A DNA stretch of 36,973 nt from Muribaculaceae bacterium (lineage in GTDB: Bacteria; Bacteroidota; Bacteroidia; Bacteroidales; Muribaculaceae), in the NCBI GenBank assembly GCA_017443765.1, contig JAFSYB010000076.1, forward strand, positions 1 to 36,973, in the 5' to 3' direction. Below the pieces are notes generated by a model that was given only the letters and a program-made list of their open reading frames with translations, was not told where the DNA came from and did no database searches. The position numbers were made by a program, and so were the translations under genes. Numbering within the stretch: position 1 is the first letter of the stretch; every line of letters starts with the position of its first letter. Positions 8,626-15,260 of this stretch are shown piece after piece.

Positions 8626-9678
8626 ATGAAGAAGTTAGTCTTTATCGTTACCGTGCTGACCCTGCTGGTGTCAATTGACGCATCGGCACAACGCACGCAG
8701 GGCGGCCAAAAACCCAAAAGCACAGTCACCGCCCCGGCCAAGGGCAATGCCGGGAAAACCGGCACGACAAAGGCCAATTCGGCAACGAGCCGCAAGACGC
8801 AATCCGCAGCACAGAAAGCAGGCCGGTCAGCGATAGACAGCCGAGTAGCCAAAGTATTTGAAAACGTTGGAGTCGACGAGTACGAGTCGCAACGCGAACG
8901 GTGGGAGGCCGAGCGCAACGCCGAGCGCGAGCGCATCATCGGCGAGCTGGTGAGCAACATGGTGGTGGTGCTTGACGGCCCTGACGGCACGTTCTCCATG
9001 GGTGCCACGAGCGAGCAGGGCAAAAATGCTGAGAGCGATGAGCGACCGATACACAAGGTGAAACTGTCGGGGTACAAGATTGGCCGCTACGAGGTCACGC
9101 AACGGGAGTGGCGCGCCGTGATGGACGACAACCCCAGCGTCCACACTGGCGACAATCTGCCCGTGCACTATGTGAGCTGGGACGACTGCCAGGAGTTTAT
9201 CGCCAAGCTGAATGAAATCACCGGGTTGAGATTTCGTCTGCCCACCGAGGCCGAGTGGGAATATGCAGCTCGTGGCGGCCGCAAAAGCCAAGGCTACATG
9301 TATGCCGGCAGCAACACCTCCGATCAAGTGGCGTGGACCTCGCAAAACAGCCTGTCGAAGCCACACCCGGTGGGTGTCCTGCAAGCCAACGAACTGGGTC
9401 TATACGACATGAGCGGAAATGTGTGGGAATGGTGCGCCGACTGGTATGCCGGCTACAACGACCAAACACTTGTCAACCCCCATGGCCCCAATAGTGGCGA
9501 GACACGTGTCTTCAGGGGTGGCGGCTGGGGGTTCGAGCCCCGGGGGGCGCGCGTGAGCTACCGTATGAACGGCGTTCCCGGCGGACGCTACGACTTCACA
9601 GGTCTGCGACTGGCCATGGACTACCAACAGCCCGTAAAGCCCGGCTTCAAGCCCAGCCCAAAGCCCTCTCTCGAATGA
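8626..9678 (+). CDS. FGE-sulfatase/SUMF1-like secreted protein lacking the catalytic cysteines
   Basis: 350 residues with a signal peptide (cleavage after about residue 22, DASAQ). A basic Ala/Thr-rich region (about 23-85) precedes the FGE-sulfatase fold: TFSMGATSEQ, YEVTQREWRAVM, FRLPTEAEWEYAARGG, LYDMSGNVWEWCADWY and RVFRGGGWGF. True formylglycine-generating enzymes use two Cys in the segment after this last motif; here it reads EPRGARVSYRMNG with none, so FGE activity is unlikely. Known relatives without these Cys include GldK-type and PvdO-type proteins. The expected place of action is the periplasm or outer membrane. It lies between two zinc-ribbon genes on the same strand, so a structural or ligand-binding role in the same assembly is plausible. 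Confidence 0.88.
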   Translation: MKKLVFIVTVLTLLVSIDASAQRTQGGQKPKSTVTAPAKGNAGKTGTTKANSATSRKTQSAAQKAGRSAIDSRVAKVFENVGVDEYESQRERWEAERNAERERIIGELVSNMVVVLDGPDGTFSMGATSEQGKNAESDERPIHKVKLSGYKIGRYEVTQREWRAVMDDNPSVHTGDNLPVHYVSWDDCQEFIAKLNEITGLRFRLPTEAEWEYAARGGRKSQGYMYAGSNTSDQVAWTSQNSLSKPHPVGVLQANELGLYDMSGNVWEWCADWYAGYNDQTLVNPHGPNSGETRVFRGGGWGFEPRGARVSYRMNGVPGGRYDFTGLRLAMDYQQPVKPGFKPSPKPSLE

Positions 9679-9700
9679 CGACTAAACAAAAAACGAGTCC

Positions 9701-10546
9701 ATGGAATACTATTACATCGACACCAATCATCAACAGCAAGGCTCATTCACCCCCGAGGCCTTGCGAGAGCGGGGCATCGGCCCGGAAACACCGGTCTGGC
9801 ACCAGGGAATGGGCGAATCATGGCTGCCAGCCAAAGATGTGCCCGAGCTGGCGGCTGTGCTGTCATCGCCATCATGGCTGTATTGCCGGTCGTGCGGCGG
9901 TTCATATCCGGCCCATGCGCAATTCTGCCCGCACTGCGGCACAGCAACGCAGTCTGTTGCGGCATCGCAACAGCGCCCTATGCCACAACGGCAGCAGACG
10001 CAGCCCGTCAGGCAACAACAGCAGCCTGCCGGCACGCCACGGAGCGGTGGCAACACTGCACTGGTGGTGGTGCTGGCCCTGCTGGCCGTTGCGGCTATCG
10101 CTTTCTGCGGTTGGAAGTTCTACCAATACCACCAAGCAAAAATAATCATGGAAGAGCTTGTTAATGGCACGAATGGCAATATCGAAGAGGCTGATACGAC
10201 AGCAGTATGGGAAGCAGTAGCTGATACTACTTATGCAGATGATGAAGTAGCTCCGGTAGATACTGCAGCATATGAGACAACTGTGGCAACAGAGTCAGCA
10301 AGCGCAGCAGTGTATACCACTCCGAGCCACGTGCGTGTGACGGGGGTGAATGTGCGGCTGCGCAAGTCACCCGAAATCAACAACTATAACATCATCACCA
10401 ACAGCCGCGGTCTAAATGTCCACCCCAACAAGGGCGATGTGCTCAGATGCTACGGCGAGGAGGGTGACTTCTATCTGGTGGAATACTACACCGACTACGG
10501 CGACCGGGCCTACATATCCAAGCAGTTTACCCGGCCTGCAGATTGA
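9701..10546 (+). CDS. GYF-like, zinc-ribbon, membrane and SH3-like domain protein
   Basis: 281 residues with four parts. A GYF_2-like domain (1-50, EYYYIDTNHQQQGSFTPEAL ending in WLPAKDVPEL) is of the kind that binds Pro-rich peptides. A zinc ribbon with CRSC and CPHC follows (62-79), then a Gln/Pro linker and one membrane segment (about 119-139). After an acidic Thr/Ala region comes a bacterial SH3-like domain (about 205-281: VNVRLRKSPEINN and YGDRAYISKQF), which in other proteins binds peptidoglycan. The GYF part could bind the Pro-rich linkers of the neighbouring ribbon proteins. The gene follows the FGE-like gene by 22 bases. Function inferred from domains only. Confidence 0.85.
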   Translation: MEYYYIDTNHQQQGSFTPEALRERGIGPETPVWHQGMGESWLPAKDVPELAAVLSSPSWLYCRSCGGSYPAHAQFCPHCGTATQSVAASQQRPMPQRQQTQPVRQQQQPAGTPRSGGNTALVVVLALLAVAAIAFCGWKFYQYHQAKIIMEELVNGTNGNIEEADTTAVWEAVADTTYADDEVAPVDTAAYETTVATESASAAVYTTPSHVRVTGVNVRLRKSPEINNYNIITNSRGLNVHPNKGDVLRCYGEEGDFYLVEYYTDYGDRAYISKQFTRPAD

Positions 10547-10555
10547 CGTAAGACG

Positions 10556-10606
10556 TAAGCATTTGATAGTGTGCTTTTAAGACATAAGAACATAAGCATT
10601 TGATAG
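10556..10606 (+). repeat. Direct repeat TAAGCATTTGATAG in an AT-rich gap
   Basis: TAAGCATTTGATAG occurs at 10556-10569 and 10593-10606, with a looser third copy (CATAAGCAATTTAAATAA) just after. The gap 10547-10734 contains no gene. The spacing of 37 bases is uneven for one face of the helix; it may be a binding site or decayed repeat. Confidence 0.6.
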
Positions 10607-10734
10607 CCTTCAAATAAGGAACATAAGCAATTTAAATAATGTGTTTTTGATAATCCATTTGATAAATTCCTTTGAGAATCATTTTGATGGTTGCCAAGTG
10701 ATTCATTTCCTAACACCTCAACGATTAAGCCAAG

Positions 10735-11430
10735 ATGAAATCGATTAAAAGACTGCAGACGGCGGCTGTGAGCGCGGCTCTGTTGTGCTGCCTGTCATGC
10801 GGCGGCAACAAGAGTGACGTGGCGGTCGCGTCTGAGCAAGCCCCGGTCGAGACCACCGCCGAAATCACGGCCACCGACGGCACCACCACCTACCGTCCCG
10901 ACACCGCCCGTATCTTTCACCGAGATGCCATCGACCGCGAGAAGACATTTATCGTCATCAGCAAAAAAGAGCTGCGCCTGAGCGTCTATGCCGACCTGAA
11001 CGGCGACACCACACTCATTGCCCGCTACCCCGTGTGCCTGAGCCGCAACAAGGGACAAAAAGAGGGAACAGGCGACATGAAGACGCCGGAATCGGAACCG
11101 GGCAAGCCCTTCCACATCAAGCAAATCCAGGATGCCAGCGACTGGACGCACGACTTCGGCGACGGACGCGGCAGCATACGGGCATACGGCAACTGGTTCA
11201 TGCGTTTGGAAACACCGTTCACCGGCATCGGCATCCATGGCAGCACGAACAACGAGGACAAGCTGCCCGGACGCGACAGCGAGGGGTGCATCCGCTTGCG
11301 CGACAGCGACCTTGATCACCTACACGACAACTACGCCCACGTGGGGATGCCAGTCATCATCAAGGGGGAAACGCAAGGCGACCTGCCCTTTGAGGCGAAA
11401 GCACGCAAAAACGACGGACAAAAGCTTTAA
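10735..11430 (+). CDS. YkuD-family L,D-transpeptidase lipoprotein
   Basis: 231 residues. The lipoprotein signal peptide has its likely lipid-bearing Cys at residue 22 (CLSCGGNK). A Thr-rich linker leads to the YkuD domain (about 75-215). The catalytic signature is visible: IGIHG with His168 and, 14 residues later, SEGCIRLRD with Cys185 and Arg187. Such enzymes cross-link peptidoglycan through L,D bonds or attach lipoproteins to it, in the periplasm. YTVCL-like and GDMKTPESEPGKPFHI segments are typical of the fold. It lies inside the same-strand run, 14 bases before the stalk protein at 11445, which ties the cluster to the cell wall. Confidence 0.9.
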   Translation: MKSIKRLQTAAVSAALLCCLSCGGNKSDVAVASEQAPVETTAEITATDGTTTYRPDTARIFHRDAIDREKTFIVISKKELRLSVYADLNGDTTLIARYPVCLSRNKGQKEGTGDMKTPESEPGKPFHIKQIQDASDWTHDFGDGRGSIRAYGNWFMRLETPFTGIGIHGSTNNEDKLPGRDSEGCIRLRDSDLDHLHDNYAHVGMPVIIKGETQGDLPFEAKARKNDGQKL

Positions 11431-11444
11431 CACCCCTCACCACT

Positions 11445-12137
11445 ATGTCACAGATTAACAGTACCCATAACGACCCGGCGCCAAGGAGCGGCAGACGTGC
11501 ATTGATAGCGGTGCTCACCGTTGCGATAGTGGCGGCTGCGGCCGGCGCCGGCTACCTGTGGTGGGCCGGCAACCGCCAGCTCGACGCCATCGCCGCCGAG
11601 CAAGCCCGCCAGGACTCCATCGCCGCCGCCGAGAAAGCCCGGCAGGACTCCATCGCCAAATGGGAATTCTTCACCGCGGAGGAAATACTTTCGCTTGTCG
11701 ACCGAAACCGAGAGCTAAGCATCGACGAAGTTCGCACATTCCTTCAGCGGCATCACCTGACGGTGCTAAAAGAAGACACCTTATGTGATGACAATGGCAG
11801 TGAATTTCTCCGGGTGTTTATTGCAGGCAAAGGGTCTGAGCTTACCAATATTAGACCTTTTTATCTTTTGCGAGACGAGAAAATACCAGCAATAAAATCA
11901 ACCTCCGATGCTCCATTCGCAATTACGATTTGGATGGACAAACTTGAGAATGGCAAGTATGAATTATCATCCGCTGAGGGTGTTTTTGAATTGTTTTTTC
12001 CCAATGAAAAATTAAAAGACCAAATGCAAGCGAGGTTAAAAAGTATCAATAAGACTGGGTCAGCGGTGAATTGGGAGTTTTATTCTGGATTCAGTGATGG
12101 TATTTCCTGGATTGAATGTGTTGTTACACCTTGCTAA
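11445..12137 (+). CDS. Single-pass membrane protein with shared stalk and AT-rich C-terminal part
   Basis: 230 residues. A short basic N-terminus precedes a membrane segment (about 19-40) and a charged helical stalk with AIAAEQARQDSIA units (about 43-71). The unique C-terminal region (about 72-230) has no domain I recognise. The membrane-stalk part is nearly identical to that of the protein at 27325-28176, but this protein lacks the zinc ribbon. From about 11770 the DNA becomes visibly AT-rich, unlike the GC-rich start of the same gene, suggesting that the C-terminal part was acquired separately. The SrfB gene begins 46 bases downstream. Function unknown. Confidence 0.75.
   Translation: MSQINSTHNDPAPRSGRRALIAVLTVAIVAAAAGAGYLWWAGNRQLDAIAAEQARQDSIAAAEKARQDSIAKWEFFTAEEILSLVDRNRELSIDEVRTFLQRHHLTVLKEDTLCDDNGSEFLRVFIAGKGSELTNIRPFYLLRDEKIPAIKSTSDAPFAITIWMDKLENGKYELSSAEGVFELFFPNEKLKDQMQARLKSINKTGSAVNWEFYSGFSDGISWIECVVTPC
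11547..11622 (+). repeat. Stalk-coding repeat, copy 1
   Basis: This 76-base stretch matches 27559-27634 at 72 of 76 bases with no gap, in the same frame, encoding the end of the membrane segment and the NRQL-AIAAEQARQDSIA stalk. Identity falls off sharply on the 3' side, where the two genes become unrelated. Confidence 0.88.
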
Positions 12138-12183
12138 CACCTCGATACCCAAACCGCGTTATAACCGAATCACAACTCACATC

Positions 12184-15100
12184 ATGGCCTACACCTTTAT
12201 CGCAAATTCCGGTATTCAATTCTACACGAGCCGGATCGTGATTGACATGAATGCCACGTCGAAGCATCTGTTTCACGAATGGTTCGACGAGGAAAACGTT
12301 GAGACGAGCCTCGAGGTGGTGTATCAACTTCCCAGCAGCCAGAAAGTGGTGCCGTTGAGCGACCTGGAGAAACTGCGTTTTATCAGTTCCGAGGGCAGGT
12401 TGCTCACCGACGAGGAGCACATTCTGGCCGTTCCCGACCTGCGCGTGGTCTACGAGGGCGACTTGTCAGAAAGCGAGGGCATCTTCTCGATGAAGCTCTC
12501 CGACCGCCGCTGCCCTCTGGCCCAGCTGCTCAACAAGTGGCTTCCCCTGCCGGTGGTGGAGCTGGATTCGCAGGGTGAGTTCCGGCAGGGTCCCTATAAC
12601 TGGTGCCGCTGCAAGCTCATACCCACTGGCGAAGAGAGCGAGGGGAAGATTGAGGCCGACATGGTGTTGGCCTTCGACACGCGCACGCTCTATGGCGATG
12701 CGGGCGACGACTACAACGAGTGCCCGGTGTTTGAGAGTGCCTCGCAGCGTCACAAGGACTTCAGGCTGTGCGACCGCATCTCGATGCTGCTCGACTTCTG
12801 CACGGGGCAGAACACGTGGGTGAAGCGTTACCTGATGCAGCTGGTGCATGGTGTGCGCGAGGTGGACGACATCGTGGTGAACCGCAACGAGCAGGACTAC
12901 CGCTACGCCTTTTTGGCCTCCTGGTTTCTGCTGGTTGAACATCTGCACACGGTGGGCGGGCTGCCCACCTTCAGGCTGCTGCGCGACCGCGGCGAGACCA
13001 TCGATGTGGAGATGGTGGTCGACATCGGCAACTCCCGCACTGCGGCTGTGCTCTTCGAAAACGGCGACTTCACCAAGGTGCAGCAATTGCGGCTGCTCAA
13101 CTTCACTTGTCCCGTGAAGGACGGACGCCTCAACTGCACGTTTGAGCCATTCGATATGCGTCTGGCGTTCCAAAAGGCCACCTTCGGCGAGGGTATTCTG
13201 GAGGGCAGCAAGCAATTTGTGTGGCCGAGCGTGGTGCGTCTGGGCCGCGAGGCCGAGCTGCTCACCCACCTCACCACCGAGCTGGCCGATGGCGATGAAA
13301 CCCTCTCGACCTATTCCAGCCCCAAGCGTTATCTGTGGGACACCTCTCCCCATCGCGAGGAGTGGCGCTGCGTGCGCACCGCGCAGGACGACAGCCCGCG
13401 GTTGCCGCACATCGCTGGCGTGAGCAACCATCTCGACTACCGCGGCCGCCTGGCTCCCGACGGTTTAGGCTATGGCCTGCACTACAGCCGACGCACGCTC
13501 ATGACGCTGGCCTTTATCGAAATCATGTCGCAGGCACGCGCACAAATCAACACCGCCGACTACCGCGAGTTCAACGGCAAGATGTCGACACCACGGCGCA
13601 TCAGCAAGGTGGTGCTCACCTGCCCCACTGCCATGTCGCACGATGAGCAGCTGGCTCTGCACAGCAGCCTGAGCGACGCCCTGCAGATTCTCGACAAATA
13701 TGCCCTCTACACCGACCCCACCGCCCCGGCCTCCAATGTGCAGGTGGTGCCCGACCTCGAGCGGCACGACGACGAACACCCACAATGGATCTTCGATGAG
13801 GCCACGTGCTCGCAATTTGTGTACCTTTACGGCCAATTCGCCGAACGATACCTCAACAACAGCGAGGAGTTCTTCAAAATGTATGGCAAGCGCCGTTCCG
13901 CAGCTGGCACCGAGGCACAACCCCTGTCGTTAGTTGTTGGTTCGCTCGACATTGGTGCCGGCACAAGCGACGTGATGATTTGCCGATACGATTACAACGA
14001 TGTCAACCCCTCGATGCTGCAGCCACAGCCGCTGTTCTGGGACAGTTTCGACTATGCCGGCGACGACATGATGCGCATGCTCATCTCCAATGTGCTGTTG
14101 CAAGGCGACGATGGCACCCTGGAGCGCGAGTTGCTGCGTCGCGGCAAAGATTTGAGAGAGACTCGCGGCCTGCTCTACCGCTTCTTTGGCCAGAATCACA
14201 GCGCCCTATCGTTCCGCGACCGCATGCTGCGCCGCGACTTCAACATCCAAGTGCTTGTGCCGGTGATGCAAGTCTTTCTCGACCTGCTGGCACACGACGA
14301 GGAATACCGTGAGGTGAGCTATGCCGATGTGTTCTCCGACATCGCGCCCAGCACCGATGTGCTTCAACACTTCCACGACCACTTTGGCTTTGCGCTGCAC
14401 GACATCAAGTGGGTCTACGACCGCGAGACGCTGGCGCGCATCATCCACAAGTCGCTCGACCCGCTCATCGAGAGTGTGGCCACCATCATGTATGCCCACG
14501 ACTGCGACTTGATTCTGCTCTCGGGCCGTCCCACCTCGCTATGGCCCATCGAGGAAACCTTTCGCCGCTACTGCGCCGTGCCGGCCGACCGACTGATTGT
14601 GCTCAACAAGCATCGTGTGGGCAAGTGGTATCCCTTTGCCGATGAGCACGGCTTTGTGCAAAACGCCAAAACGGTGGTGGCCATGGGTGCGATGCTCGCC
14701 CACTTGGCGTCGAATGCCGGACGGTTGCCCAACTTCTCGCTCAACCTCGATGAGCTGGGCAGGCGGCTCAAGCCCACCACCGACTACTTTGTGGTCTACG
14801 ACACACTTGTGAAAACCAACACATCGTTTATCACGCCCGAGCAACCCGCCGGCAGCATCATCGTGAATGCCCTACCCATCTACATCGGCTCTCGACAGTT
14901 TGACCTGCGCAAATACCCCGTGCGTCCGTTCTATGTGCTCGACCTCGACCGCGACGCCATCGCTGTCCGGCTGCGGCGGCGACATCCCGAAGTGAGCGAT
15001 GAACAACTGCCCAACATCGTCAACGACTACAGTATGCAGATTCTTGAACACCTGCCGCTCACTGTGACCCTTGAGCGCGAAGACTATGGACACGACAAGG

Positions 15101-15243
15101 AAGCGCTGGTGATAGCGTCGATTGAGAACGACAGCGATGCCACCATCGAACTCACCGACTTCAAGCTCACCATTCAGAGTCTGAACGACCCCGACTGCTA
15201 CTGGCTCGATTCGGGAGCTTTCAACATCAACATTGCTAACTGA
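12184..15243 (+). CDS. srfB: SrfB-family protein with Hsp70/actin-like ATPase motifs
   Basis: 1019 residues. It resembles the SrfB family, named from the Salmonella srfABC operon and called virulence factor there on thin evidence. It shows the ASKHA (Hsp70/actin) phosphate loops: DIGNSRTAAVLFENG at residues 280-294 and DIGAGTSDVMI at 589-599, and an adenosine-type motif LILLSGRPTS ending at 785. No membrane segment or signal, so it should act in the cytoplasm as an ATP-driven chaperone or scaffold. The open frame extends upstream to 12094, but the Met at 12184 avoids a 44-base overlap with the previous gene. SrfC follows after 17 bases, as in enterobacteria; I see no SrfA. Confidence 0.85.
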   Translation: MAYTFIANSGIQFYTSRIVIDMNATSKHLFHEWFDEENVETSLEVVYQLPSSQKVVPLSDLEKLRFISSEGRLLTDEEHILAVPDLRVVYEGDLSESEGIFSMKLSDRRCPLAQLLNKWLPLPVVELDSQGEFRQGPYNWCRCKLIPTGEESEGKIEADMVLAFDTRTLYGDAGDDYNECPVFESASQRHKDFRLCDRISMLLDFCTGQNTWVKRYLMQLVHGVREVDDIVVNRNEQDYRYAFLASWFLLVEHLHTVGGLPTFRLLRDRGETIDVEMVVDIGNSRTAAVLFENGDFTKVQQLRLLNFTCPVKDGRLNCTFEPFDMRLAFQKATFGEGILEGSKQFVWPSVVRLGREAELLTHLTTELADGDETLSTYSSPKRYLWDTSPHREEWRCVRTAQDDSPRLPHIAGVSNHLDYRGRLAPDGLGYGLHYSRRTLMTLAFIEIMSQARAQINTADYREFNGKMSTPRRISKVVLTCPTAMSHDEQLALHSSLSDALQILDKYALYTDPTAPASNVQVVPDLERHDDEHPQWIFDEATCSQFVYLYGQFAERYLNNSEEFFKMYGKRRSAAGTEAQPLSLVVGSLDIGAGTSDVMICRYDYNDVNPSMLQPQPLFWDSFDYAGDDMMRMLISNVLLQGDDGTLERELLRRGKDLRETRGLLYRFFGQNHSALSFRDRMLRRDFNIQVLVPVMQVFLDLLAHDEEYREVSYADVFSDIAPSTDVLQHFHDHFGFALHDIKWVYDRETLARIIHKSLDPLIESVATIMYAHDCDLILLSGRPTSLWPIEETFRRYCAVPADRLIVLNKHRVGKWYPFADEHGFVQNAKTVVAMGAMLAHLASNAGRLPNFSLNLDELGRRLKPTTDYFVVYDTLVKTNTSFITPEQPAGSIIVNALPIYIGSRQFDLRKYPVRPFYVLDLDRDAIAVRLRRRHPEVSDEQLPNIVNDYSMQILEHLPLTVTLEREDYGHDKEALVIASIENDSDATIELTDFKLTIQSLNDPDCYWLDSGAFNINIAN

Positions 15244-15260
15244 CTAACGCCACAACGACT

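Noticed and set aside
8626..9678. Active formylglycine-generating enzyme (sulfatase activator)
   Set aside because: The catalytic Cys pair is missing and no sulfatase gene is nearby.
10547..10734. Short repeats considered as a CRISPR array
   Set aside because: Only two exact 14-base copies with uneven spacing and no cas genes.
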